In this document: positions 46,303-55,915 of the stretch, in pieces
Layout of the letters: each line of letters begins with the position of its first letter
How positions within the stretch are numbered: position 1 is the first letter of the stretch
Assembly (NCBI RefSeq): GCF_937997535.1
Contig: NZ_CALKTT010000075.1
Location: forward strand, 25,308-89,307
Length of the DNA: 64,000 bases
Reading direction: 5' to 3'
From: an uncultured Campylobacter sp.
Lineage (GTDB): Bacteria; Campylobacterota; Campylobacteria; Campylobacterales; Campylobacteraceae
Notes under the pieces: model-generated
The model's database searches: none
Seen by the model: only the letters and a program-made list of their open reading frames with translations
Told to the model about the DNA's origin: nothing
Program-made: the position numbers and the translations under genes

Positions 46303-47028
46303 TTAAAATCCTCTATCTACCTGCACGCCTACGCCCACGCTAGCGCAGTTGCCGCTTTGCGGATCGCAGTCGCCGAAGCTTGTGACGCTACTGGATCTTT
46401 TCGAGCGGATCGTTCCCATATGCATAGGCACCGGCATGTTACGGCGCGAGCTTCCGCCAATCTCGCTATCGCTCATACTGTCAGAACTTCTCCTGCGAGA
46501 ATAATCATCACGCGAAGGTGGCGGTGGAGGAGGCGGTTTTATACCTCCGTGCGGAGGTGGTGGCATGCCGCCAGGAGGTGGGGGAGGCGGAGGAGGCATC
46601 ATTCCGCCGTGCCTACCATATCCTCGCGGAGGGGGAGGCGGCGGTAAAGTACCGGTCTCTGTGATCGTGATGCCATTGCCGTAATTTTCAACGCGTTTGT
46701 AAGTAGAGCCTCCGTAAACCGTGCGGGTGCGGGTCTTTTCGACTACGACTATGTCGCGCTCAGGCTGCACCAGCTGCTGAACGTTAGCTTTAGGCGATAT
46801 TTCAAAGCTCTTCTGCAGTTTAGCAGTATCGTAACTTGCAAAGCCGTTGATGCCCTTTAGCTCATCTGCACTTGAAATTTCGCGCTTTTGGCGGTATTGC
46901 ATAAGCATATCCGCCCTACCCGCATCAAGTCCGCCGATAGTCATCAGCTCGTAGCGACTAGCTTCGTTTATGTTGATTTTCGCCGCGGCGAGGCTCACTA
47001 AAAGAGCCAAAATCACTAAATTTTTCAT
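46303..47028 (-). CDS. Secreted helix-hairpin-helix protein with polyproline region
   Basis: 241 aa from ATG 47028 (AAAGGAGCGCAC upstream). After a signal peptide (LVILALLVSLAAA) comes a ComEA-like helix-hairpin-helix domain, ININEASRYELMTIGG to LKGINGFASYD (residues 18-62), a possible DNA-binding unit. Then follow a basic linker, three proline blocks of 6-8 consecutive prolines alternating with Gly/His/Met (about residues 130-185), an Arg/Ser-rich segment and a tail with CDPQSGNC. The fusion of HhH with long polyproline is unusual; function unknown. Translation of the proline runs should need EF-P. Confidence 0.8.
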   Translation of the reverse strand: MKNLVILALLVSLAAAKININEASRYELMTIGGLDAGRADMLMQYRQKREISSADELKGINGFASYDTAKLQKSFEISPKANVQQLVQPERDIVVVEKTRTRTVYGGSTYKRVENYGNGITITETGTLPPPPPPRGYGRHGGMMPPPPPPPPGGMPPPPHGGIKPPPPPPPSRDDYSRRRSSDSMSDSEIGGSSRRNMPVPMHMGTIRSKRSSSVTSFGDCDPQSGNCASVGVGVQVDRGF

Positions 47029-47106
47029 GTGCGCTCCTTTGTTGGAAGTTACCAAATTCTAAACCCTCACGATAAATCTTTGATTAACACGCAAGCAAAA
47101 TTTTGC

Positions 47107-47112
47107 TACAAT
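47107..47112 (+). promoter_or_regulatory. -10 box for pta-ackA
   Basis: TACAAT preceded by TTTTGC, 30 bases before the pta ATG at 47142, in the divergent region with the HhH gene. Confidence 0.5.
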
Positions 47113-47141
47113 TGCCTATCTTATTTCAAAAGGATCAACCG

Positions 47142-48740
47142 ATGAACGGAATTTTGCTCCTATGCGACGAACCCGCCGCCTACCAATCCGAGCTAAAAAA
47201 ACTAGATAAAATTTTATCCATGAGCTTTCACAACGTTTTGCAACTTTGCATCGCTGGCGATAATGCCCTTTTTAGCGGAAGCGAGCTCGAAAAAGCGCTT
47301 GCAAACGAGCAGGATGAGCGTGTGCGAAAGGCGGCGATAGAGCGCTTTACACAGATTTTAGAGCAGTGTAATTTTGTGCTGGTTCACGGCGTAGCGGGAT
47401 CCGATCTGCGCGAGCTAAATTTACAAATCGCAAAGGATCTAAATATCCCCGTTTGCGGATTTTATCCTAACGAAATTGCCGCGCGCATCGGCACGCACTC
47501 GATCGCTGCAGCAAAAGCGGTAAGCTTTGCCAGCATATATGAGGATAAAATTTCATTTTCCGCGCTAAGACCTGCACAAGAGGGTGCAAATTCTAAAAAA
47601 TCGGAGCTTTACGGCAAAAATTCCGCTTGCGAAAGTGATGCAAAATTTCACGACGAAAATTCTGCTTGCCAAAGCGGCGCGATAGAGCTTGATAAAGTCG
47701 TTGCCGACAAAAGCTACTTCACGGACGCTGCAAACTCCACGCGCTGTGAAATTCTAACTCCGTTGAAATTTGAAAGCAAGCTCTACGCAAAGGCTCGCAC
47801 GAACGTTAAAACCGTCGTGCTTCCAGAAAGTGATGACGAGAGAATTCTGCGCGCAGCTGCGATTATAAAACAAAGCGGCGCTGCAAATTTGATCCTTTTA
47901 GGGCGACAAGACGAAGTGCAAAAAAACGCAAACAAGCTAGGTCTCGATCTAAGCGGCGTTAAAATTTTAGATCCGCAGACGGATGCGAGCTTAGAAAAAT
48001 TTGCGCGCGATCTATATGAGCTTCGCAAGGCAAAGGGCATGAGCGAGGCGCAGGCGCGCGATTTAGTGCGCGATCGCACCTATTTCGGCACGATGCTCGT
48101 GTATGAAGGGCTAGCCGATGCGATGGTAAGCGGGGCGAGCACGACTACTGCGGAGACGATCCGCCCCGCGCTTCAGATCATCAAGACAAAACCGGGCATC
48201 GCGACCGTTAGCGGCGCGTTTATAATGTGCCTGGATACGCAGGCTCTGCTTTTTGCCGACTGCGCCGTGGCACCAAGCCCGAGCGTAGAGTATCTGGCGG
48301 GTATCGCGATCTCAAGCGCCGCGACCGCAAAGGCGTTCGGGCTTGAGCCGCGTGTGGCGATGCTGAGCTACTCCAGTGGCGATAGCGGTAGCGGTGAAAG
48401 CGTGGAATTCATAAAAACTGCGACGCAGAAAGCGCGCGAAAAGGCGCCGGCGCTTTTAATCGACGGACCGCTGCAATTCGATGCCGCAGTCGATGCAGCG
48501 GTCGCTAAGAAAAAGATGCCAGGCTCCGCGGTCGCAGGGCGCGCGAACGTATTTATCTTCCCTGATCTTAACTGCGGAAATATCTGTTATAAGGCCGTTC
48601 AGCGCACCGCAGGCGCCGTGGCGATCGGGCCGATTTTACAAGGCTTAAAAAAGCCGGTAAACGATCTAAGCCGCGGCTGCAAGGTCGCCGATATCGTAAA
48701 CACGATACTTATCAGCGCCATTCAAGCGGGAGAGAATTAA
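47142..48740 (+). CDS. pta: Phosphate acetyltransferase with insertion
   Basis: 532 aa from ATG 47142, with AAAAGGATC upstream; earlier codons in the frame lack a ribosome site. Converts acetyl-CoA to acetyl phosphate. The N-terminal part (1-140) is the P-loop-like/DRTGG-type domain of long Pta proteins without a clear Walker motif; the catalytic domain starts at TPLKFESKLY (about 206) and contains KTVVLPES and DGPLQFDAAVD. Residues about 145-200 (47574-47741) are an extra Asn/Ser/Lys-rich block with a 39-base internal repeat. One-base overlap with ackA. Confidence 0.92.
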   Translation: MNGILLLCDEPAAYQSELKKLDKILSMSFHNVLQLCIAGDNALFSGSELEKALANEQDERVRKAAIERFTQILEQCNFVLVHGVAGSDLRELNLQIAKDLNIPVCGFYPNEIAARIGTHSIAAAKAVSFASIYEDKISFSALRPAQEGANSKKSELYGKNSACESDAKFHDENSACQSGAIELDKVVADKSYFTDAANSTRCEILTPLKFESKLYAKARTNVKTVVLPESDDERILRAAAIIKQSGAANLILLGRQDEVQKNANKLGLDLSGVKILDPQTDASLEKFARDLYELRKAKGMSEAQARDLVRDRTYFGTMLVYEGLADAMVSGASTTTAETIRPALQIIKTKPGIATVSGAFIMCLDTQALLFADCAVAPSPSVEYLAGIAISSAATAKAFGLEPRVAMLSYSSGDSGSGESVEFIKTATQKAREKAPALLIDGPLQFDAAVDAAVAKKKMPGSAVAGRANVFIFPDLNCGNICYKAVQRTAGAVAIGPILQGLKKPVNDLSRGCKVADIVNTILISAIQAGEN

Positions 48741-49972
48741 TGGATATCCTAGTCATAAATTCCGGCTCGAGCTCGGTTAAATTTAAATTCCACGATATGC
48801 TAAATCACGCCTGCATCGCAAGTGGGCTCATCGAGGAGATCGGCTCGACGCACGCAAGCGGAAGCATCAATTGCGCCAACGGACGAAGCATAAAAGTTGA
48901 AAACGAGCAAATTCCAAATCACGAAACCGCGATCGCAATCGCGATTGATCTTTTAAAACAAAGCGGAGTAATCAAAGATCTAACTCAAGTAGGCGGCATC
49001 GGACACCGCATCGTTCAGGGCGCGGATTATTTCGATGCTCCTGCGCTCATAGATGAGGACGTAATGGCTAAAATCGCCGAGCTTGCGCCGCTTGCGCCGC
49101 TACACAATCCCGCAAATTTAGCGGGCATCAAATCCTGCCTGAAGATCGCTCCTAAAATTCCAAACGTCGCGGTTTTCGATACGATCTTTCATCAAAGCAT
49201 CCCACCTTATGCGTATATGTACGCGCTGCCGTATGAATTCTACGAAAAATACAAAGTTCGTCGCTACGGCGCGCACGGCACGTCGCATTGGTTCGTCTCG
49301 ACAATGGGAGCGAAATTTTTGCGTAAAAAATACGAAAACTTCAACGCCATTACGCTACATCTTGGCAACGGCTCTAGCGTAAGCGCCATAGAAAACGGCA
49401 AGTGCATCGACACCTCAATGGGGCTAACGCCGCTTGAAGGTATCATCATGGGCACCAGATGCGGCTCGATCGATCCCGCTATCATCCCATACATCGAGCG
49501 CGTCGCGGGCTACAACGCGCAGGATATGGACGTCATAATGAACAAAAAAAGCGGACTTTTGGGCATCTGCGGTGCAAGCGATCTGCGAAAGGTATATGAA
49601 AAGATGGAGGATGGCGAGCCACGCGCGAAACTCGCGTTTGAGATGCTCGTGTACAGCGTCGTTAAGATGATCGGAGCGTATTATGCCGTGCTCGGGCACG
49701 TGGACGCTTTGATCTTTACCGGAGGTATCGGCGAGAATGCGCCGCATTTTAGACAAAATGTCTGCGAAAAGCTCGCTCATATCGGCATCGAAATCGATGC
49801 GACAAAAAACGCCAAAAATACCGGCTCGATTAGAAATTTAAGCGCGGCGGATAGCAAAATCAAAACGCTCGTAATCCCTACCAACGAGGAACTTGCGATC
49901 GCCGAAGCTACGGTCGATACGATCAACAAAAACTCCGCGCAGATCGACTATCAGAAATACTCGGAATTTTAA
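48740..49972 (+). CDS. ackA: Acetate kinase
   Basis: 410 aa. Makes ATP from acetyl phosphate. The start ILVINSGSSSVKFKF, IGHRIVQGADYF, the catalytic-arginine region HGTSHWFVS, HLGNGSSVSAI and the C-terminal FTGGIGENAPHFR are typical. It is coupled to pta (TAATG), forming the acetate-generating ATP pathway expected of an organism living on small organic acids. Confidence 0.96.
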   Translation: MDILVINSGSSSVKFKFHDMLNHACIASGLIEEIGSTHASGSINCANGRSIKVENEQIPNHETAIAIAIDLLKQSGVIKDLTQVGGIGHRIVQGADYFDAPALIDEDVMAKIAELAPLAPLHNPANLAGIKSCLKIAPKIPNVAVFDTIFHQSIPPYAYMYALPYEFYEKYKVRRYGAHGTSHWFVSTMGAKFLRKKYENFNAITLHLGNGSSVSAIENGKCIDTSMGLTPLEGIIMGTRCGSIDPAIIPYIERVAGYNAQDMDVIMNKKSGLLGICGASDLRKVYEKMEDGEPRAKLAFEMLVYSVVKMIGAYYAVLGHVDALIFTGGIGENAPHFRQNVCEKLAHIGIEIDATKNAKNTGSIRNLSAADSKIKTLVIPTNEELAIAEATVDTINKNSAQIDYQKYSEF

Positions 49973-50496
49973 ATTTAAATTTTATTTAGCAGGATTCCGC
50001 GGTTATTTCGCGAGCAGCAACGCCAACTTGCTTTTTTGTTAGGCAATTAAATTTTGGGTCTTGGCTGTGAGCTTGCGTGAAATGAAAGGGCTTTCTTTAT
50101 TTTAGTGGCTTTCTGGCTCCGACGATACGAGAAATTACTACGCTACGCGCGGGTTTAAATTTTATTTGTCGCTTCCGATAAGGCTTAAATTCTTGCTCGG
50201 AGGAGGCGGAGCGGAAGGGACTATACTTGCGAAGCACCCTTTTACTTTGCTTCGGCTAGCAACCGCAAGCAGGTCTACCGCCCAAACCCCGCCTAGATCA
50301 CTGCGCGTTAGAAGCGGCAACTCTTTGTTTGTAAAAAAGCATTGCTCGGTTAAATTTAATAAATTTTATTTCAAATTTGACCGCAAAATTCCAAAACAGG
50401 TCCTTATTGTGAAATTTACCGGATAATAAGGCATAAAATTTTAAAATTTAGCGTGAGCTGGATTTTAACGCGCAAATTTTATTAAAGGAGCGAACG
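49973..50496. other. Spacer after ackA
   Basis: No gene supported. The middle (50180-50330) lacks the AAATTT texture and has an open frame whose translation is Arg/Ser/Thr-rich and unlike a protein. Repeats resume near 50340. Confidence 0.4.
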
Positions 50497-51120
50497 ATGA
50501 GCGATCTGCTAAATTCACAAGGCGCGCAAGAGCAAGAGGTGCCGTATCCCGATACGAAATTTATTAAATTTTTCGGGCGACTTTACGTGGCGGTTTTTGC
50601 GCTGTTTGCGATCACGGCGCTTAGCGTATTCGTGCTGCCCGAAAATATTTTAGACGCAAGCGCGGCATGTGCGGACTTCGTTAAATTTATGAAGCAGTTT
50701 TTTCCAAACATCGCCGCGATCGGCAAAATAAGCCCGCACACGCAGCTTGCGGAATTTTACGTCGCGGCATTGTGGGTACCTATTTTAACGGCTTTCGCGC
50801 TAAGCTGCGTGTATTGTCCGATCGCCACATTCTTATACAAAAAAGAGCTTCCCGCCGTCAAGACGCAGCTATTTGTGATATTGCTCGCTATACCTTTTGC
50901 TTACTGGGCATTAAACAATTATTTCTACGCCGATTTTGCCATAAACGGCATCCCACGCAGAGTAAGTAGCGGACGGATATTTCCTACTTTTGCGAGCAGA
51001 GAGAGCCTATTTGGCTGGATATCGTTTTTCACAGCCACTTCGATGTTTATGAGTATGCTTGTCGTGATTTCGCTTAGCGATATAGTCCACTGGATATATC
51101 TATCGAGAAATAAAAGCTAA
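50497..51120 (+). CDS. Hypothetical four-helix membrane protein
   Basis: 207 aa, not recognised. Hydrophobic segments at about residues 30-48, 88-112, 124-142 and 172-196 suggest four transmembrane helices with a soluble loop between the first two. A cysteine pair SCVYC lies in the second helix. AAAGGAGCGAACG precedes the ATG. Single gene. Confidence 0.75.
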   Translation: MSDLLNSQGAQEQEVPYPDTKFIKFFGRLYVAVFALFAITALSVFVLPENILDASAACADFVKFMKQFFPNIAAIGKISPHTQLAEFYVAALWVPILTAFALSCVYCPIATFLYKKELPAVKTQLFVILLAIPFAYWALNNYFYADFAINGIPRRVSSGRIFPTFASRESLFGWISFFTATSMFMSMLVVISLSDIVHWIYLSRNKS

Positions 51121-51324
51121 ATTTTATAAAATCGCGGACGAATAACATTCCGCACCCATAACTTTTAGAGTCATTTTACGAGCGCAAAGCGAGCGGGCGA
51201 TTAAATTTTAAACGCTCCGGCAATTAGACCCTTTTTGCGCGGAATTTGAGCGACCAAGCGACGATTAAATTTAAACCGCAAGCGGCCGCTTTTAAATTTT
51301 AAAATTTCACTAAATTTTAAAATT
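51121..51324. other. Repeat-bearing spacer between convergent genes
   Basis: Contains GAGCGACCAAGCGACGATTAAATTTAAA-like blocks and an AAATTTTAAAATTT run at its right end. No gene seen. Confidence 0.4.
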
Positions 51325-52497
51325 TTATTCGCGCCATGTAAGGCGGAAGGTCGTTACCTCGCCCGGCACGCTATCGTAGGAGATATCGAAGGAGTATTTT
51401 TTGCAGACCTCGCTTACGATGCTAAGCCCGATGCCAAAGCCGCCCTCGCTTGAGTTAAAGCGCGCAAAGCGCCTAAAAATTTCGCCGCCCTTTTTACTAT
51501 CGATCCCCTCGCCGCTGTTTGAGATCGCCAACTCGCCGTGCCTTAGCTGCACATCCACGCAGCCGCCCGCGTTTGCGTATTTTACGGCGTTGCTTAGCAG
51601 ATTGTCGATCAGGCGTGAAATTTCATAGACGTTCGCACTCATGCTCGCATCCGAAAGATCGGTTTTAAGGCTTAGTCTGCGCTTTTGAATAAACGGCGCG
51701 AAGTATTCGCAACGCGAAGCGACGAGGTTTTTTAGATCGATCGAGCTAATCTCGCCCTCCTTATTCATACCGAAGGTTAAAAACACGAGATCCTCGTAGA
51801 TGCGAGAAAGCGTCTTAGCGGCAAGATCGATATTAGCGACGCGCTTGGCGTTGTATTCTCCAAGCTCTGCGTGCCGCATCGTCTCGACGCTCATAGAAAT
51901 AATGCTAAGCGGAGTATTGATCTCGTGAGTACTATCCTTGATGAAGCGATTTAGCGTGTCAATCTTGTCGTAAAGTGGCTTTGTGCCTAGCCGCACCAGA
52001 TAAAACGCCACGGCTAGGATTACGCCCAAAAGCGCTATCATCATCGCTGCTGTTTTGATACGAAGCGTTAAAATTTCGCCCTGCACGCTACTTCCAAGCA
52101 GAATGATTTTAGCCTTGGAAAAGGCGTTTCGCTCCTCCATATTTTGCAGATTCTCATAAATTCCTAGCCTTCCGCCACTTATAAATTCCGCCTTTAGCTT
52201 CGCTTTATCAAGTGCGCCAAGCTCACCACTGCAGCCGTAAATTTCATCAGAGTTTGGCTTAAATATACACGCACTCACGCCCTTTTCGCGCTCAAAGTCC
52301 GCTAGCGATTCCAGCCCGTCCATGCTCGCTTTCATATAGATCATCATTTTGATCTCTTTTAGCTCTTTTATCCTGTGCGAAAGTAGCGCGGCTTCGTTCA
52401 TCCTGTAATTTATCTTGAAAAAATATCCCAAAAACAACGCACTTGAAATGAGATATAAAGATAGAATTTTAAGCGTTAAAGCAGTCTTTTCAGACAT
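51325..52497 (-). CDS. Membrane sensor histidine kinase
   Basis: 390 aa. Two transmembrane segments (residues about 9-26 and 148-168) enclose a periplasmic sensor region of about 120 residues containing two cysteines (CIFKPNSDEIYGC). The H box FIKDSTHEINTPLSII, N box LIDNLLSNAVKYANAGG and G boxes SGEGIDSKKGGEIFRRF and GGFGIGLSIV are intact. It overlaps the response regulator by 8 bases. Signal unknown. Confidence 0.92.
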   Translation of the reverse strand: MSEKTALTLKILSLYLISSALFLGYFFKINYRMNEAALLSHRIKELKEIKMMIYMKASMDGLESLADFEREKGVSACIFKPNSDEIYGCSGELGALDKAKLKAEFISGGRLGIYENLQNMEERNAFSKAKIILLGSSVQGEILTLRIKTAAMMIALLGVILAVAFYLVRLGTKPLYDKIDTLNRFIKDSTHEINTPLSIISMSVETMRHAELGEYNAKRVANIDLAAKTLSRIYEDLVFLTFGMNKEGEISSIDLKNLVASRCEYFAPFIQKRRLSLKTDLSDASMSANVYEISRLIDNLLSNAVKYANAGGCVDVQLRHGELAISNSGEGIDSKKGGEIFRRFARFNSSEGGFGIGLSIVSEVCKKYSFDISYDSVPGEVTTFRLTWRE

Positions 52498-53152
52498 ACA
52501 GATACCCTGCGTTACGGCGATTTATGATATGCTCTTCGCCTAGGACGCGGCGCAAATTTTTGATATAAGTTCGCAGCGCCTCTTCGCTTGGCGTTTCGTC
52601 AAAAGCGTAGATCGCAGAGAAAATTTCATCCTTGCTTAAAAGCCTGTTTTTATTTTGTAAAAAAAGCGCCAGCAGCTCGCGCTCTTTGTTTGAAAGCGCG
52701 ACGGGTACACCCGATCTGCGTAGCTCTTTGCTTGCAAAGTAAAATTTAAACTCGTCGTCAATAGTTACAAAATCATCAAAATTATGGCTGAAGTTTCGCT
52801 TTATGAGCGAATTAACGCGCAGCAACAGCTCTTTTAATTCATACGGTTTTTTGAGATAATCGTCGCAGCCGCTTTTAAAACCGACCTCAAGATCATCAAG
52901 TGTATTTAGCGACGTAGCAAATATCGCAGGAGTGTGATCGCCGTTCTTGCGTAGCTCTTTTAAAAGTGAGAATCCGTCGCCTTTGGGGATTTTTACGTCA
53001 AAGATAAAAAGATCAAATTTTTGCTCATAAGCAAGATCTGCAGCGCTTTGAGCGTCGCTGCAAACGCACACATCAAAGCCTGCATTTCTTAAATATTCGC
53101 CGATGAGATCGCAAAGGGTCTCATCGTCCTCTACGAGTAAAATTTTACTCAC
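52490..53152 (-). CDS. OmpR-type response regulator
   Basis: 220 aa from a GTG at 53152. Receiver domain with acidic pocket LVEDDE, phosphorylated aspartate in FDLFIFDVKIPKGDG, conserved Thr/Ser and KKPYEL lysine, then a C-terminal winged helix (LSNKERELLALFLQNKNRLLSKDEIF...LRTYIKNLRRVLG). Its start overlaps the stop of the small secreted protein by one base, so the three genes form one operon. Confidence 0.94.
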   Translation of the reverse strand: MSKILLVEDDETLCDLIGEYLRNAGFDVCVCSDAQSAADLAYEQKFDLFIFDVKIPKGDGFSLLKELRKNGDHTPAIFATSLNTLDDLEVGFKSGCDDYLKKPYELKELLLRVNSLIKRNFSHNFDDFVTIDDEFKFYFASKELRRSGVPVALSNKERELLALFLQNKNRLLSKDEIFSAIYAFDETPSEEALRTYIKNLRRVLGEEHIINRRNAGYLYV

Positions 53153-53394
53153 TACATCTCTTTTTTAATCTCTTTTTTCATCTCTTTTTTTGCATGAGAG
53201 CCCTTTTTAACGGCATCTTTTTTCATACCATGCGTCTCGTGCTTCATATGTTTCATCTCAGCTTTCACCTCTTTCGCACCATTATGCATTGATGTATTGG
53301 CGTCCTTCATCTCATCTTTCATGCCCATATCGGCAGCTACGGCAAAAGTGCCAGCAAATAGCGCACTAAGCGCAAACAAAGTAAGTTTTTTCAT
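53152..53394 (-). CDS. Small secreted Met/His/Lys-rich protein
   Basis: 80 aa from ATG 53394 (AAGGAGTACGTA upstream). Signal peptide KKLTLFALSALFAGTFAVAA, then about 58 residues made nearly only of Met, Lys, Glu, His and Ala (MGMKDEMKD, MKHMKHETHGMKKD, KKEMKKEIKKEM). Metal binding through Met/His is plausible but unproven. It is the first gene of the operon with the response regulator and sensor kinase, so it may be an accessory protein or a regulated target. Confidence 0.82.
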   Translation of the reverse strand: MKKLTLFALSALFAGTFAVAADMGMKDEMKDANTSMHNGAKEVKAEMKHMKHETHGMKKDAVKKGSHAKKEMKKEIKKEM

Positions 53395-53837
53395 TACGTA
53401 CTCCTTAAAAAAAATTAGCGGAATTATACTTCCGTAAAAGTGAAGTAAGTGTGAAATTCCGAAAAAATTCAAATTTAAATTTAAACGCCTGTAAATTCAA
53501 ATGCGGCGCGGCTTAAATGCGGTCGGTCGGTCGCGATCTCTGAAATTTAAATCGCCTCGCTACGGCTAGTCAAATTCTAAACGTAAATCAAAGCTAGCGA
53601 GGGCGCACGCCAACAGCGCATCGCCGAGCTTACTTTACCGCGGCGAGATAAAAATTTAAACCGCCGGCGAAACTAATTAAATTTATAATGCCACGACTAA
53701 TGCCACGACGCGATCGTCAAATCAAAAACGCCGAGCCAGCCTTTGAGTTCGCGACCTCGCGCGAGCTTTTAAATTCGCCATGCCGCATAAGCCCTTAAAT
53801 TTAGTGCAGCGCAAGCGCACAGGGCGCGAAATCACAC
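53395..53837. other. Spacer between metN and the two-component operon
   Basis: This is where C. jejuni, as I recall, has the methionine permease gene. I find no permease frame here; the sequence is GC-island/AAATTT mixture. The part near 53400-53460 should hold the two-component operon promoter. Confidence 0.45.
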
Positions 53838-54827
53838 CTAGATCGCGGCGCAGCTTTTGATCTCATCCTCGCTTACGATCTCATAGATCACGCCCGCGTT
53901 TTTGATAAACTCCTCCACGCGCGCGACGTGAGCGGGCTCTACGTTGATCACGAGGCTTCCGACGACGTTTTTATCGAGGCGCTCGAGCTTGCCCCAGACG
54001 ATGTTAAAATTTATCTCCAAAGCGCGCGCCATGTGCGTGATCACGCTGTCAAACGCGACTGCGGGCGGGAAAAAGAGCCTGATATTCACGCCGCTTGCGG
54101 GCAGCACCTCCTCCTCGCCCAAAAACTCCTTCATATTCTCATCCGGGTGCAGAAACAGCGAGACGATATCGCCCGAGTTGCTCACGCGCCCGCCCTTAAG
54201 CAGGATCGCTCTCTGCGCGATGCCCTTTACGACCTCCATCTCGTGCGTAACGAGCACGATCGTAATGCCTAGCTCGCGATTGATGCGGCGCAGAAGCGAT
54301 AAAATTTGCGCGGTGGTGTTGGGATCAAGCGCCGAGGTCGCCTCGTCGGAAAGCAAAATTTTAGGGCTCAAAGCAAGCGCGCGCGCAATCGCCACGCGCT
54401 GCTTTTGTCCGCCGCTAAGCTCGCTAGGATAGGCGTTTGCTTTATCCGCAAGCCCCACGAGCTCCAAAAGTTCGGCTACGCGGCGCTTCGCATGGTCATT
54501 CGAATAGCCCCAAAATGCTAACGGCGTGGCGACGTTTTGCGCGACGCTGCGGCGACTCATAAGCGCGAAGTGCTGAAAAATCATACCGATATTTTTGCGC
54601 AACTCGCGGATCTGAGCGGCGCTTAGCTCTCTTACCTCCCTGCCCTCTACCTTAAGGCTTCCTTCTTGATAGTCCTCAAGGCCGTTTATGCAGCGCAGCA
54701 GAGTGCTTTTACCCGCGCCGCTGCGACCGACGATGGCAAAAATTTCGCCCTGTTTCACCTCCAGGCTCACATCGTCGATCACGCAGGTTTTTCCGTAAAA
54801 TTTCTTTAAATTTTCTATCTTTATCAC
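53838..54827 (-). CDS. metN: Methionine ABC transporter ATP-binding protein
   Basis: 329 aa. Walker [13 protein letters not shown], the Q loop [14 protein letters not shown] signature [15 protein letters not shown] and Walker [14 protein letters not shown] are intact; residues about 245-329 form the C-terminal NIL domain that senses methionine in MetN. It follows ddh by 43 bases. A MetQ-type binding protein is encoded at 59.1 kb, but no metI is present in the window. Confidence 0.93.
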   Translation of the reverse strand: MIKIENLKKFYGKTCVIDDVSLEVKQGEIFAIVGRSGAGKSTLLRCINGLEDYQEGSLKVEGREVRELSAAQIRELRKNIGMIFQHFALMSRRSVAQNVATPLAFWGYSNDHAKRRVAELLELVGLADKANAYPSELSGGQKQRVAIARALALSPKILLSDEATSALDPNTTAQILSLLRRINRELGITIVLVTHEMEVVKGIAQRAILLKGGRVSNSGDIVSLFLHPDENMKEFLGEEEVLPASGVNIRLFFPPAVAFDSVITHMARALEINFNIVWGKLERLDKNVVGSLVINVEPAHVARVEEFIKNAGVIYEIVSEDEIKSCAAI

Positions 54828-54870
54828 TCAGATTTCCTCGTTCATAATTCCGCCGAAACGCCCCAGAAAT

Positions 54871-55857
54871 TTATAAAATTTCGCGCCTTAGTTCATCTGC
54901 GCTCTCTGGCGAAAGAAGCGCCGGAGCGATGTCAAACACGCTAAACGCGCCGCACTCACCTCTTTGCGCCAAGCGATACGCCGCGCGGGCGTAGGCTACG
55001 AGCACGCTAGCTGTAAATTCGGGATTTGAGTCAAGCTTTAGCGAAAACTCGATCAAGTGTTTATTTTCGCCGTGCTCGCCAGTCGCTCCGCTTCGCAGGA
55101 CGAATCCTCCGTGAGGGATGCCGCCGTGCTCTTTTTTAAGCGTTGCAAGACCCACGAAATGCACGCTCGTGTCGTAGTCGGCGAAGTAATTCGGCATCGT
55201 TTTTATCTCGCGCTCGATACGCGCTTTATCGGCGCCCTCTTCGGCCACGACGTAGCACTCGCGCAGGTGTTTTTCTCGCGTGCTAAGTTTCGGATTTTCG
55301 CCCGCGCGGACTCGCCTCAAGGCGCTTTCTATCGGCACGGTATATTGGCGCGCATCCACGACGCCATCAATCCTGCGGATAGCGTCGGAGTGGCCTTGGC
55401 TCACGCCTTTACCCCAAAATGTGTAGCTACTGCCGTTTTGCAGCACGCTCTCGCCAAATAGACGGCTTAGCGAAAATAGACCCGGATCCCAGCCTACGGC
55501 GATGATACCAACTTTTCCGCCCGCTTTGGCGGCGGCGTCTACCGCGGCGAAGTGCTCTGGGATTTTTGCGTGCGTATCGAAGCTATCTACGACGTTAAAG
55601 CTCTGCGCAAACTCTGGCGTCTGCGTCGGTAGATCGGTCGCACTACCGCCGCAAAGAACTAAAATGTCAAATTTGCCCTTGTGCGATAAAATTTCATCCG
55701 CGCTAAATACCGGAGCGCCGCATGTTTTTACTTCGCTTGGATTTCTGCGGCTAAAAACTGCCGAAAGCTGCAAATCCTTGCTATTTCGCGCGGCAAGCTC
55801 TACGCCGCGACCTAAATTTCCATATCCCAAAATCGCTATTTTTATTTTTTCGCTCAT
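54871..55857 (-). CDS. ddh: meso-Diaminopimelate D-dehydrogenase
   Basis: 328 aa NADPH enzyme of the one-step lysine/diaminopimelate route. GYGNLGRGVELAA binds the dinucleotide; LCGGSATDLPTQTPEF, NVVDSFDTHAKIPEHF, VGWDPGLFSLSRL and FWGKGVSQGHSDAIRRI are close to the family pattern. Neighbouring metN and the small membrane protein are on the same strand. This pathway is an alternative to the succinylase route, so a check for dapD/dapE elsewhere would show whether both exist. Confidence 0.92.
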   Translation of the reverse strand: MSEKIKIAILGYGNLGRGVELAARNSKDLQLSAVFSRRNPSEVKTCGAPVFSADEILSHKGKFDILVLCGGSATDLPTQTPEFAQSFNVVDSFDTHAKIPEHFAAVDAAAKAGGKVGIIAVGWDPGLFSLSRLFGESVLQNGSSYTFWGKGVSQGHSDAIRRIDGVVDARQYTVPIESALRRVRAGENPKLSTREKHLRECYVVAEEGADKARIEREIKTMPNYFADYDTSVHFVGLATLKKEHGGIPHGGFVLRSGATGEHGENKHLIEFSLKLDSNPEFTASVLVAYARAAYRLAQRGECGAFSVFDIAPALLSPESADELRREIL

Positions 55858-55915
55858 TTTTTACCCTTCAAATTTTAAAATTTAGCGCGTAAAACGGCGC
55901 GCCGCCGATAAAATT

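Noticed and set aside
50166..50426. Open frame of 86 codons after ackA
   Set aside because: Non-ATG start, Arg/Ser/Thr-rich, no ribosome site; the spacer composition explains it.
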